This document shows positions 16,479 through 24,917 of a DNA stretch of 44,080 nt, piece after piece (position 1 is the stretch's first letter; every line of letters starts with the position of its first letter). The notes beneath the pieces are model-generated. The model saw only the letters and a list, made by a program, of their open reading frames with translations, made no database searches and was not told where the DNA came from. Location: positions 1 to 44,080 of the forward strand of contig JAETQY010000022.1 in the NCBI GenBank assembly GCA_021770445.1, read 5' to 3'. This stretch comes from Bacillota bacterium (lineage in GTDB: Bacteria; Bacillota; Clostridia; Oscillospirales; Oscillospiraceae). The translations under genes were made by a program, and so were the position numbers.

Positions 16479-18948
16479 GGGTCACGCCCTCCTTTCCCAG
16501 CGGGAGGGCCGGCGGCCCCTCCTGGGGACTGACCTCCCCGCCGGCCACCGTGGCGTTGATGGTGCCGTGGAGCAGGCCGCTGAATTCGGCGTCCACCATA
16601 CCGGAGACGTAGCCCCGGACGTGGCCCTCCAGCCGCATCAGGCCGGTGTGGCTCTGGATGGGCAGGCGGGCTTTCAGGGTGAAGGCGGTCTTTTCGATGA
16701 TGATGTCCCCCAGCAGCAAAATCTGGGGCAGAATGCCCATAACCAGGAAGATGGAGATGAGGGTGCCCCGGCCCAGGCATACGCCGATGGAGGCGATAGA
16801 GGCGGTAGTGGACAGCAGGCCGATGGCGATACCGGCGGAGGCCAGGATGGTGCCAGAGGTGACGATGGTGGGGAAGGCCTCATTCAGCGACTCCACCACT
16901 GCGTCCTTCAGGGACAAGGTCTTTTTCAGCTCCACATACCGGTTGGCGATGACGATGGCGTAGTCAATGTTGGCACCCATCTGGATAGAGCTGACCACCA
17001 GGTAGCTGAGGAAGAACAGGGGCTCATTCTGCAAGTAGGGGAAGGAGAAGTTGATCCACACACTGCCCTGGATGACCAATATCAGCAGCACGGGCAGGCC
17101 GGCAGACTGGAAGGTGAACACCAGCACCAGGATAACAAAGACGATGGTCAAAATGCCGATGAGCAGGTTGTCGTTGCCAAAGGAGGAGGACAGGTCGAAG
17201 TCGCTGGTGGAGTTGCCCACCAGAAGGGCGTCCTCTGGGTAGTATTTCTTCACCACACCATGGAGGGTGTCCAGGAAGGCGAAGGTCTCCTCCCCCTCCT
17301 CGGGCAGGTTGAGCTGGAGGACCAGTCGGCTGTAGTGCTCCCCCTTGAGCTGGAGCTGGGCGTCGGTGAGCTGTTTGTGCAGGTCCTCAATGGTCTCGGT
17401 CATGTCGTCGTCCAGGGTGACATAGCCCTCCTCCATCATGTCGTAGACATAGAGGAACATGTCAATGAGGGGCACGCCGTAGCTGTCCACCCCGGAGACC
17501 ACCTGTCCGTAGCTGCCCTGGTCCACGGCGTAGGCTGAGTAAAGCAGGCGGGCCACCTCAATATCCAGATCGGTCATCTCGGCGAACTGCCGGGGGGTTA
17601 GCCGGTCGGTGAGCACATAGCCGTCCATGGCGTCCACGTTGGCCAGGCCCAGCACCGTGTCGGTCTCCTCCATGGCCTCCAGCTCCCGGAGCAGCTTGCC
17701 CTCCTTCTCATAGTCCCCCTGGGGCACCAGCACCGCCAGGGTGTTCACCCGGCCGAAGGTGCTGTTCACCTTGGCCTGGGCGATCTGGGCGTCGTTTTTG
17801 CGGGTGGTGGTCAGGTCGGTCTGGCCGTAGGCATAGGGGCAGCGGTTGGCGAAGATAAAGCCGCCGATGAGGAGCACCACAAACAGGGGCGGCATGATAA
17901 AGCGGGTCTTTACCGCCAGCCGCCCCCAGGCGGAAATCCGGGGCACAAAGCTGCGGTGGTGGGTGCGGTCGATGAGGGAGCTGAAGCTGAGCAGCAGCCC
18001 GGGCATCAGGGTGAACACGGCCAGCAGACTGAGGACGATGGACTTCATCAGCACCAGCCCAAGGTCCCGGCCGATGCCGAACTGCATAAAGCACATGGCC
18101 CCCAGTCCGGACAGGGTGGTCATGGAGGAGCCGGAGATCTCCGGGATGGCCTTGCTCAGGGCGGCCACCACCGCCTCCCGGGCCTCCAGCCGCTCCCGCT
18201 CCTCGGTGTACCGGTGGCACAGGATGATGGCGTAGTCGATAGCCAGGGCCAGCTGGAGCACCACCGCCACCGAATTGGAGACGAAGGAAATCTCCCCAAA
18301 GATGAAGTTGGTGCCCTTGTTCATCAGGGCGGCCATGCCAAAGGTCATGAGCAGCACCGGGATCTCCATGTAGGTGTGGGAGGTGAACAGCAGCACCAGC
18401 AGGATGATGACCACGGCGACAAGCATGACCACCTGCATCTCGGCATCCAGATTGGCGGAGGCCGAGTCGCCCACGTCGCCGGTGACGTACACGTCGTACC
18501 CCTCCAGCAGGGCCTGGACCTTCTGGAAGGCCTCCAGGCTCACCGGGTCGCTGGCGGTCCCCTCATAGGTGATGGAGAACAGGGCGGCGCCGTCGATGTA
18601 ATGGTCCCGGGTGTTGTCAAATTCCACGGACTTTACTCCGGAGATAGCCCGGGCCTGCTCCGCCAGGCGCTCAGCCTGGGCGTAGGAGAGGTTATCCAGC
18701 ATAATCCGGCTGGTACCGAAGGTGACGAACTCCTCCTCCATGACCGTCAGCCCCTGGCGGGTCTCAGTGGTGTCGGGCAGGTAGCTGGTCAGGTCGTCGT
18801 TCACCGCCACCCAGCCGCTGGAAAAGACGCAGAAAATAGCGATTCCGATGTACATCAGGTAAAAGGCCTTGCGTTTGTCCACAATAAAGGCCGCGAGGCG
18901 TTCCATCGGGCTTTGCTTTTCGGAAACTTCCGCCGTGCGCTTGCTCAA
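16471..18948 (-). CDS. MMPL/RND-superfamily exporter
   Basis: This membrane protein of about 825 residues has the duplicated RND layout. There is one N-terminal helix (AFYLMYIGIAIFCVFSSGW), an extracellular domain, and a helix cluster (VVMLVAVVIILLVLLF ... LQLALAIDYAIILCHRY). A second helix and extracellular domain follow, then a second cluster (GILTIVFVILVLVFTF ... GANIDYAIVIANRYVEL). The paired 'DYAI...RY' motifs in transmembrane segment 4 of each half are typical for MMPL proteins, which use the proton gradient to move lipids or hydrophobic compounds outward. TTG 18948 is preferred as start because GGAAGGAG lies about 8 nt before it. A promoter with an inverted repeat lies directly upstream, and the GLUG gene follows with overlap. 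The substrate is unknown. Confidence 0.88.
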   Translation of the reverse strand: MSKRTAEVSEKQSPMERLAAFIVDKRKAFYLMYIGIAIFCVFSSGWVAVNDDLTSYLPDTTETRQGLTVMEEEFVTFGTSRIMLDNLSYAQAERLAEQARAISGVKSVEFDNTRDHYIDGAALFSITYEGTASDPVSLEAFQKVQALLEGYDVYVTGDVGDSASANLDAEMQVVMLVAVVIILLVLLFTSHTYMEIPVLLMTFGMAALMNKGTNFIFGEISFVSNSVAVVLQLALAIDYAIILCHRYTEERERLEAREAVVAALSKAIPEISGSSMTTLSGLGAMCFMQFGIGRDLGLVLMKSIVLSLLAVFTLMPGLLLSFSSLIDRTHHRSFVPRISAWGRLAVKTRFIMPPLFVVLLIGGFIFANRCPYAYGQTDLTTTRKNDAQIAQAKVNSTFGRVNTLAVLVPQGDYEKEGKLLRELEAMEETDTVLGLANVDAMDGYVLTDRLTPRQFAEMTDLDIEVARLLYSAYAVDQGSYGQVVSGVDSYGVPLIDMFLYVYDMMEEGYVTLDDDMTETIEDLHKQLTDAQLQLKGEHYSRLVLQLNLPEEGEETFAFLDTLHGVVKKYYPEDALLVGNSTSDFDLSSSFGNDNLLIGILTIVFVILVLVFTFQSAGLPVLLILVIQGSVWINFSFPYLQNEPLFFLSYLVVSSIQMGANIDYAIVIANRYVELKKTLSLKDAVVESLNEAFPTIVTSGTILASAGIAIGLLSTTASIASIGVCLGRGTLISIFLVMGILPQILLLGDIIIEKTAFTLKARLPIQSHTGLMRLEGHVRGYVSGMVDAEFSGLLHGTINATVAGGEVSPQEGPPALPLGKEGVTHE

Positions 18949-18970
18949 ACCGGGCACTCCTTCCAAATTT

Positions 18971-19010
18971 TATGATAGACAATCATACTCTTTTTTTCCT
19001 TGAAATGCAA
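18971..19010 (-). promoter_or_regulatory. Promoter and putative operator of the MMPL-GLUG operon
   Basis: On the minus strand TTGCAT (19010-19005) and TATGAT (18987-18982) are 17 bp apart. The -10 is one arm of a perfect inverted repeat TATGAT-TGTCT-ATCATA (18987-18971), well placed for a repressor dimer. No TetR-type gene is adjacent; candidate regulators are the MarR or OmpR-type proteins upstream. Confidence 0.6.
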
Positions 19011-19071
19011 CTGCCAACAGAAGGATCAGTCTATCATGTTTGGACAGGAGAATATGCGCAGGGCGGGAGCA

Positions 19072-20304
19072 TCAGCCGTTCTGTGGAATCACGGCGGTAA
19101 AGGTGATGATCCCGTCTCTGTAGTGGTTGGAGATACGGCCCCGGTGTCGGGCGACAATGGCCTTGGCGGTAGACAGTCCGATGCCGTAGCCTCCGGTGGA
19201 GCGGGCCCGGGAGGAGTCAGCCCGATAGAAGCGGTCAAAGTACCGGGAGAGCTGGTCCGGCTCCACGCCCCCGCAGGGATTGGATACGGAAATACAGATA
19301 TTTCGCCCCCGCACAGCCAGGGAGAGCCGGATCGTTCCCTCCGGATCGCAATATTTGACTGCGTTGTTCAGGAGGATGGAAAACAGGCGGAAAAAGTTGT
19401 CCTTGACGCCCCTTAGCCGGATTCCGTCCCCGATCTCCGCCGTCAGAGATTTCCCATCCGCCTCGGCCAGTGGCTGGAAGGCCTCCGCGTTGGCTAGGGC
19501 AATCTCACTGATCGAGAACACCTCCGCTGTGTCCTCCCGAATGGTCTCCTCCGTGCGGGCCAGCTCCACCAGGTCCTTAATGAGCCGGTCCAGCCGGGTA
19601 ATCTGGGATTTTGCGCTCTCCAGCCATTTGTCCTCTCCGCAGCTGTCCTCCAGCAGTCCCAGGTCCGCCGACAGGATGGCTAGCGGCGTCTTTAGCTCGC
19701 GGGAGGCGTCGGTGACAAACTGCCGCTGCCGCTCCAGGTTGTCCACAAAGGGACGGATGGCCCGCTTAGACAAAAACAACAGCAGCAGAAAGACAATCAG
19801 AGCGCAGGCGAGGAATATGGTCACCATGATGCGCAGCATATTGTTGGCCGCCTGGAGCTGGAGGAAGCAGTCCAGTACGATGACCGTGCTGCCGCCGGTC
19901 TCCCCGGGGAATATGCCGAACCGGTAGTGGTCCGCGTATCCCCGCTCCGCCCCAGTATTGATGATCTGACTGATGGTATCCACCACCGTCTGTCGGTCCA
20001 GGGCGGCAATGTGCTCCAGGTCGACAGACCGGACCTCCTTTTGCGCGGTCAACTCAACAATGAAGTACCGTGTCTCAAAGGGGGTCTCTGGCGTGACCTG
20101 GAAATGGAAATCCGAGGGGTCGGAGTGGGAGCCGGGAGACAGGAAGGTCCCTCCGTTTTGGTAGAGGATAGAGATGGCCTTGTCCACCCGGCTTGTGGTA
20201 GCCCGGTGGTTGCCAACGGCGATGGCGGCACAGAGGACGGCCATGGTCCCGATCAGGGAGATCATGGCGATCAGAATAAATTTCCGGCGCAGGGAGCGGA
20301 TCAT
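19072..20304 (-). CDS. Sensor histidine kinase lacking the phospho-acceptor histidine
   Basis: This kinase has about 410 residues, with two transmembrane helices (~8-30 and ~158-179), an extracellular sensor of about 125 residues, HisKA and HATPase domains. The N-box (LLNNAVKYCD) and G-boxes (YFDRFYRADSSRA, GGYGIGLSTAKAIV) are intact. The H-box reads DASRELKTPLAIL, with Arg202 (codon CGC at 19701-19699) where the family has His (SHELRTPL). The change from CAC would be a single transition. The start overlaps the response-regulator stop (ATGA). If real, the protein cannot autophosphorylate in the normal way and might act as a phosphatase or be inactive. A sequencing error or strain mutation is possible. 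Confidence 0.88.
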   Translation of the reverse strand: MIRSLRRKFILIAMISLIGTMAVLCAAIAVGNHRATTSRVDKAISILYQNGGTFLSPGSHSDPSDFHFQVTPETPFETRYFIVELTAQKEVRSVDLEHIAALDRQTVVDTISQIINTGAERGYADHYRFGIFPGETGGSTVIVLDCFLQLQAANNMLRIMVTIFLACALIVFLLLLFLSKRAIRPFVDNLERQRQFVTDASRELKTPLAILSADLGLLEDSCGEDKWLESAKSQITRLDRLIKDLVELARTEETIREDTAEVFSISEIALANAEAFQPLAEADGKSLTAEIGDGIRLRGVKDNFFRLFSILLNNAVKYCDPEGTIRLSLAVRGRNICISVSNPCGGVEPDQLSRYFDRFYRADSSRARSTGGYGIGLSTAKAIVARHRGRISNHYRDGIITFTAVIPQNG

Positions 20305-20975
20305 ACCGTCACCTCCAGCAGATAGCCCTGGCCCCGGCGGGCGGTAATCCGGACATTGGCCCCCACCCCCTCCAGCTTTCGCCGCAGATAGGAGATATAG
20401 GCCCAGACCACGTTGATCTCCACCTCGCTGTCGTAGCCCCAGATGTGCTCCATAAACTGTTCGGTGGAGATGAGCCGCCCGGTCTGCCGCATGAGCAGCT
20501 CCAGCATCTGAAACTCCTTGCTGCCTAGCCGGACCCGGGCGGAGCCGCACTTCAGCTCAAAGGCGGAGCAGTCCAGCGAAACATTTCCAGCGGTCAGGAC
20601 CTTGGGGGTGTACTCCCCACTCCGGCGGGTCAGCGCCCGGACCCGGGCGAGGAACTCCCGGTTGTCGAAGGGCTTGGGCAGGTAGTCATCCGCCCCGCTG
20701 TCCAGCCCGGCCACCCGGTCCTCCACCTGGCTCCTGGCCGTCAGCAGCAGCACCGGCGTGGCGACATGCTTGGCCCGAAGGGCCTGTAAGGCCTGGATGC
20801 CGTCCAGCTTGGGCATCATGATGTCCAGAACGATGCAGTCATAATTCTCCGCAAGCCCGTAGTCCAGGGAGTCCTGCCCGTTGTGTACTATGTCCACCGA
20901 GTAGTGCTCCCGCTTGAGCAGGGCCTCCAGCACCATAGTCATCTCCGGCTCATCGTCGGCCACTAAGATTCGCAT
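20301..20975 (-). CDS. OmpR/PhoB-family response regulator
   Basis: This 224-residue regulator has a receiver domain (MRILVADDEPE; Asp51 in VLDIMMP; Lys in YLPKPF) and a C-terminal winged-helix DNA-binding domain (LGSKEFQMLELLMRQTGRLI ... VWAYISYLRRKLE). It overlaps the kinase gene by 4 bp and lies 21 bp after a lipoprotein gene. Its targets are not visible; the MMPL-GLUG promoter just downstream is the obvious candidate. Confidence 0.92.
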   Translation of the reverse strand: MRILVADDEPEMTMVLEALLKREHYSVDIVHNGQDSLDYGLAENYDCIVLDIMMPKLDGIQALQALRAKHVATPVLLLTARSQVEDRVAGLDSGADDYLPKPFDNREFLARVRALTRRSGEYTPKVLTAGNVSLDCSAFELKCGSARVRLGSKEFQMLELLMRQTGRLISTEQFMEHIWGYDSEVEINVVWAYISYLRRKLEGVGANVRITARRGQGYLLEVTV

Positions 20976-20996
20976 ATGCCGCCTCCTTCCCCAAGA

Positions 20997-21440
20997 TCAG
21001 ACCACCCGCTCCTCCGACAACTGGAGCCCACATTCCAGGGCGCCGTCGTCGCAGAGGGTAAAGGCCAGGGCGATCTCCCGGGTGTCCTCCTTCAGGGTGA
21101 TGTGCCCCACAGCGTTCTCATCTGTGACGGCGTCGATCACCGCTCCCTGGGTAAAGGTGAGGGTGATAGTCCCTAAGAGCTCCCCCTGTCCGTCCAGCAC
21201 GGACACCTCCAGCGCTTCCCCGGTGGGCAGACCGGAGACATGCAGACAGCCCTCTCGGTCTGCCGGATAGTCCTGGCTGTTCTCCCCGTCGGAAAGGCGG
21301 ACGGTGCTGTGGGACAGGGCCGTGCCGTCCTCCCTCTGGAAGCAGGCCGCTATGGCCAGGCTGCCCCCGCTGCCGTCTCCGTTCGTCTGCTCCACTGTAT
21401 GGGAGCAGCCCCCGGAAAACAAGAGTGAAATGATGAACAA
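20997..21440 (-). CDS. Small lipoprotein of unknown function, start disturbed
   Basis: A short signal-like segment (FIISLLFSGGC) with a lipobox precedes about 135 residues of a beta-rich, carboxypeptidase-regulatory or Ig-like domain (VRLSDGENSQDYPADREGCL ... GEALEVSVLDGQGELLGTIT). The in-frame start shown is TTG 21440, which has no positively charged N-region. A better start exists at ATG 21462, with AGGAGA 4 nt upstream, but it is one base out of frame. Removing one T from either the T4 run (21456-21453) or the T6 run (21444-21439) would give a textbook lipoprotein leader beginning MRF. The gene overlaps the remains of the MATE gene and precedes the response regulator, so it could be the sensor's accessory lipoprotein. 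No family is recognised. Confidence 0.6.
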   Translation of the reverse strand: MFIISLLFSGGCSHTVEQTNGDGSGGSLAIAACFQREDGTALSHSTVRLSDGENSQDYPADREGCLHVSGLPTGEALEVSVLDGQGELLGTITLTFTQGAVIDAVTDENAVGHITLKEDTREIALAFTLCDDGALECGLQLSEERVV

Positions 21441-22410
21441 AAAAGAGCACAGAAAAGCGCATGATTCTCCTGAACCGCTCCCACAGTCCCGCCCCCACGC
21501 AGTAGCCCAACAGGGGCTGGACTCCCTGGCCGAAGCCGATACACACCATACCGGTCATCATAGTCACCTTCATGGCAACCCCCATCCCGGCCAGGGCCAT
21601 ATCCCCGTAGCCCGCCATCCGGGCGTTGACGATAATCTGGGACACGCTCATGAGCAGGGAGCCCAGGGAGGCGGGGATGCCGATGGACAGCACACCGGTG
21701 CAGATACGGTCCTTGAAAGAGAAATCCCGAATGTGGATGCTGAGGGTGGACTGTCCTCTCAGATAATAAAGAATGTAGTATCCGGCCCCCGCGATATTGC
21801 CGATGACGGTGGCGATGGCCGCCCCGGCAATCCCCCAGCGGAAGGTCAGGATCATGATAGGGTCCAGAACCACGTTCAGCAGGTTGCCCAGGACCTGACC
21901 CACCATCGCCCTGTTGGGCTGGCCCTCCGCCCGGAGGATATTGGAGTAGCAGTTGGAGATCAACACGAAGGGGCCGCCCAGGGCGACGACGGTCAGATAG
22001 GTCCTGGCCGGCTCCCAGGTGTCCGCGCTGGCCCCGATCAGGGTCAGGAGCTGATCCATAAACAGCAGGAAGGCGGCAGACATGACCACCCCCACCGCCA
22101 CACACCCCCACATGCAGAAGGAGCACACCTTTTTCGCGTACTCAGCCCGTCCCTGCCCGAAAGCCCGGGAGATGACCGAGGTGCCCCCGATGCCGAAAAT
22201 GGTCCCCAGCGCCATAAAGATGAGGAACACCGGCGTGGCCAGGGACACCGCCGCCACCAGAATATCATTGTGGGTCTGGGCAATGAAAAAGGTGTCGGCC
22301 AGATTGTAGATCAGCACCATCAGCATGGCCGCCATGGCGGGGATCGCGTTTTTCAGCACCGCCCTGGGCACCGGGGCCCTTTCAAAAACAGTCAGAGTAT
22401 CCGTACTCAT
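21118..22410 (-). pseudogene. MATE-family efflux pump, 3' end lost
   Basis: Residues 1 to about 323 are a good MATE transporter: IPAMAAMLMVLIYNLADTFF, a FGIGGTSVISRAFGQGR motif, GQVLGNLLNVVLDPIMI, and the second-half start FGQGVQPLLGYCVGAGLWERF. MATE pumps export drugs and cations using sodium or proton gradients and need about 450 residues with 12 helices. Here, after about residue 323, the frame runs into the lipoprotein gene in another register and gives arginine-rich nonsense to 21118. The last four or so helices are missing. The gene lies behind the MarR gene, like the mepR-mepA pair of Staphylococcus. A deletion that joined the MATE gene to the lipoprotein gene near 21462 is the simplest explanation. 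Confidence 0.72.
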
Positions 22411-22442
22411 AAGCTACCTCCTTGAATTGAAATGATGCTTTT

Positions 22443-22456
22443 AATAGTATGCTATT
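22443..22456 (-). promoter_or_regulatory. Possible MarR-type operator upstream of the MATE gene
   Basis: AATAG-TATG-CTATT is a 5-4-5 inverted repeat in the AT-rich gap between the MarR and MATE genes, about 30 bp before the MATE start. MarR proteins bind short AT-rich palindromes, but this is a weak match by eye. Confidence 0.3.
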
Positions 22457-22494
22457 ATTTTGGCGAAAAACAACCGCCAAACGGCGGCTGGCCC

Positions 22495-22917
22495 TTACAG
22501 GGAATCCCGCACCTTCTTCAAGAGGGTGTAGAAGATATCCCGCTCGGTCTCCGTCAGGCCGGAGAGGAGTTTCTCCTCCGCCTCTGCCCGGTGGTGCTGG
22601 GCGGCCTGTATACACGCAACCCCGGCTGGGGTGATCCGCACCAGCTTGACCCGCCGGTCCTCCGCGTCCCCAAAGCCCTCGGCCAGACCCTTCTGCTCCA
22701 GCCGGGCGACAATCCCCGCCGCCGTGGACTGGGCCACATGGAGCAGCTGCTCCAGCTCCTTCAGGGAGCGCTGTCCCTCCGGGGCCCGCTCCAGCTCCAG
22801 CAGGGTGTCCAGCTGGACGATGGTCAAAGCCTGAGGGCGCAGGGCGTTGTTGGCGTTCTTTCTCAGCTCGTCGTTGATCTGCTTCATCAGCAGTCCGCAG
22901 TCCTGATGCTGTTCCAT
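22495..22917 (-). CDS. MarR-family transcriptional regulator
   Basis: This 140-residue winged-helix regulator carries the core LKELEQLLHVAQSTAAGIVA, then RLEQKGLAEGF and the wing GDAEDRRVKLVRITPAG, flanked by the helices that form the MarR dimer. ATG 22917 is preferred because AGGAGGG lies 7 nt upstream; an earlier in-frame start at 22953 lacks a site. MarR proteins usually repress neighbouring pump genes until a toxic ligand binds. It is followed by the MATE gene and is divergent from the ABC system at 23056, so it may control either. Confidence 0.9.
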   Translation of the reverse strand: MEQHQDCGLLMKQINDELRKNANNALRPQALTIVQLDTLLELERAPEGQRSLKELEQLLHVAQSTAAGIVARLEQKGLAEGFGDAEDRRVKLVRITPAGVACIQAAQHHRAEAEEKLLSGLTETERDIFYTLLKKVRDSL

Positions 22918-22941
22918 GGTACATCCCTCCTGACGGGAATA

Positions 22942-22970
22942 ACGATAGCACACTTTTAAAAATATGTCAA
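22942..22970 (-). promoter_or_regulatory. Promoter of the marR-MATE operon
   Basis: On the minus strand TTGACA (22970-22965) and TATCGT (22947-22942) are exactly 17 bp apart, upstream of the ribosome-binding site of the MarR gene. Confidence 0.7.
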
Positions 22971-22989
22971 CAGCCTGCTTTTGATTTTT

Positions 22990-23049
22990 CTTTTAACTTG
23001 CTTTTAAGTTGGGCCGCTATAATGACCCCATCCTGACCCAAAGGAGGGG
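22990..23049 (+). promoter_or_regulatory. Promoter region of the Gld-like ABC operon, with an 11-bp tandem repeat
   Basis: CTTTTAACTTG (22990-23000) is followed at once by CTTTTAAGTTG (23001-23011), a near-perfect tandem repeat that also forms an AACTT...AAGTT inverted repeat. A consensus -10 TATAAT sits at 23018-23023 with no strong -35, which suggests activator dependence. The ribosome-binding site is AAGGAGGGG (23041-23049). Confidence 0.5.
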
Positions 23050-23055
23050 ACACTC

Positions 23056-24057
23056 TTGATCGAAATTTCCCATCTGACCAAGCGCTACGGCGAGCACCTG
23101 GCGGTGTCTGACCTGAGCTTCACCGTAGACAGTGGGCAGATCTACGGCTTCCTGGGGCCCAACGGCGCGGGAAAGTCCACCACTATGAACATTATGACCG
23201 GCTGCCTGTCCGCCACCGAGGGCAGCGTCCGCATCGACGGCCACGACATCTTCGAGGAACCCGGCCAGGCAAAAAAACTCATCGGCTATCTGCCGGAGCA
23301 GCCCCCGCTCTATCTCAACGAGACGCCGGAGGAGTATCTGCGGTTCGTGGGGGAGGCCAAGGGCCTGCGGGGGAGCGAGCTGGAGCGGCAGATCGACGAG
23401 GTGATCGCCCAGACCGGGATCGAGGAGGTGGCCCACCGCCGCATCTCCGCCCTGTCCAAGGGCTATAAGCAGCGGGTGGGTATCGCTCAGGCCCTGCTGG
23501 GCAGCCCCAAGGTCATCATCCTGGACGAGCCTACCGTGGGGCTGGACCCCATCCAGATCATCGAGATCCGGGACCTGATCAAAGAGCTGGGCCGGACCCA
23601 TACGGTGCTGTTCAGCTCCCACATCCTGTCCGAGGTGCAGACCATCTGTGACCAGATCATCATGATCGCCAAGGGGAGGCTGGTGGCCTTCGACACCCCG
23701 GAAAATCTGGAACAGCATCTCCTCTCCCCCAACCAGGTGGTGCTGACCACCGACGCCGGTGCAGAGGAGGTCCGGGCCCTTTTGGGCGGCGTGGACCACA
23801 TCACAGAGCTGGCGCTGGAGGAGGGGGAGGACGGCCTTGTGACCGCCCGCATCAAAACGGACCTGAGCAGCGTCTACGACCTCTCCCGGGCGCTGTTCTT
23901 CGCCTTCGCCGCCGGCGGCAGAGCGCTGCTGGAGCTGACGGTGAAGAAGGCCAACCTGGAGGACATCTTCCTGGAGCTGGCCGAAGCCGACGACGGCGGG
24001 CTGGAAGCCCCTGCTGTAGAGATTGAGCTGGAGGAGAGGGAGGTGGACGGAGAATGA
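23056..24057 (+). CDS. ABC transporter ATPase, GldA-like
   Basis: This 333-residue protein is a single ABC ATPase domain: Walker A GPNGAGKSTTMNIMTG, signature LSKGYKQRVGIAQ, Walker B VIILDEPTVGLDP, switch His in FSSHILSEVQ. An extra C-terminal domain of about 100 residues is typical for exporters of the NatA/GldA type. TTG 23056 is the start, 6 nt after AAGGAGGGG. The stop overlaps the permease start by 4 bp. With the next three genes it forms a GldA-GldF-GldG plus DUF4340-type system; in Bacteroidetes the homologues serve gliding, but in Clostridia the substrate is unknown. Confidence 0.9.
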   Translation: MIEISHLTKRYGEHLAVSDLSFTVDSGQIYGFLGPNGAGKSTTMNIMTGCLSATEGSVRIDGHDIFEEPGQAKKLIGYLPEQPPLYLNETPEEYLRFVGEAKGLRGSELERQIDEVIAQTGIEEVAHRRISALSKGYKQRVGIAQALLGSPKVIILDEPTVGLDPIQIIEIRDLIKELGRTHTVLFSSHILSEVQTICDQIIMIAKGRLVAFDTPENLEQHLLSPNQVVLTTDAGAEEVRALLGGVDHITELALEEGEDGLVTARIKTDLSSVYDLSRALFFAFAAGGRALLELTVKKANLEDIFLELAEADDGGLEAPAVEIELEEREVDGE

Positions 24058-24917
24058 TTGCGGTATGGAAGCATGAGCTGAGGAGCTATTTCCACTCCCT
24101 GACCGCCTATGTGTTCGGCGCGGGCCTGCTCCTGGCGGTGGGGCTGGGGGCCATGCTCTACAACATCGAGGCGGCGGTGAGCAACTTTGAATACGCCCTC
24201 AGCTATTTCAGCATCATCTTTGCGGTGATCGTCCCCATCCTCACCATGCGGGTCATCGCCGAGGAGCGGAAGCAGAAGACCGACCAGCTGCTCTACTCCC
24301 TGCCCATCACCACCACCCAGGTGATCGTGGGCAAATACCTGGCCCTGCTGGTGGTCTATCTGATCCCGCTGTGCATTGTCGCCCTGTACCCTTTGATTTT
24401 CAGCCAGTTCGGGGATGTGTACCTGCTCACCTCCTACGGCTCCATGGTGGCCTTCTTCCTCATGGGGGCGGCCCTCATCGCCCTGGGGGTGTTTATCTCC
24501 TCTCTTACCGACAACCAGGGCTTTGCCGCCGGCATCGGGATCGGGGTCATTTTGCTGAACTATTTCAGCGTCAGCCTGTCGGAGTATGTCTCCGCCACCG
24601 CCTTTGGCTCGGTGGCGGCCCTGTGCGTCATCATTTTGGCCCTGGGGGCGGTTATCAAGCACCTGACCAAAAACGAGACCCTGGCCTACGGCGTCTGCTT
24701 TGTCCTGGTCGCGGCCGTGGGGGTCACCAACTTCGTCAACGGCGGCGTCTTTGAGGGCCTACTGCCCAGCATTATGACCAAGCTGTCTCTGTTTGACCGC
24801 TTTACCGGCTTTGTCAACGGGGTCTTTGACCTGACCTCCATCGTCTACTACGTCAGCGTGATCGTGTTCTTCCTGTTTTTATCCATCCAGTCGCTGGAGA
24901 AACGGAGGTACAACTGA
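24054..24917 (+). CDS. ABC-2 type permease, GldF-like
   Basis: This 287-residue protein has six or so hydrophobic helices (VFGAGLLLAVGLGAML, YFSIIFAVIVPILTMRVI, YLALLVVYLIPLCIVALYPL, GFAAGIGIGVILLNYF, ALCVIILALGAVIKHL, YYVSVIVFFLFLSI). The segment RVIAEERKQKTDQLLYSLPI is characteristic of ABC-2 permeases of the Gld/Nos type. It overlaps the ATPase gene by 4 bp and its TGA overlaps the next ATG by 1 bp. Confidence 0.9.
   Translation: MIAVWKHELRSYFHSLTAYVFGAGLLLAVGLGAMLYNIEAAVSNFEYALSYFSIIFAVIVPILTMRVIAEERKQKTDQLLYSLPITTTQVIVGKYLALLVVYLIPLCIVALYPLIFSQFGDVYLLTSYGSMVAFFLMGAALIALGVFISSLTDNQGFAAGIGIGVILLNYFSVSLSEYVSATAFGSVAALCVIILALGAVIKHLTKNETLAYGVCFVLVAAVGVTNFVNGGVFEGLLPSIMTKLSLFDRFTGFVNGVFDLTSIVYYVSVIVFFLFLSIQSLEKRRYN

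Noticed and set aside
20305..20550. N-terminal extension of the histidine kinase
   Set aside because: The extra residues are the response-regulator gene read in another frame. The ATG at 20304, coupled to the regulator stop, is the sensible start.
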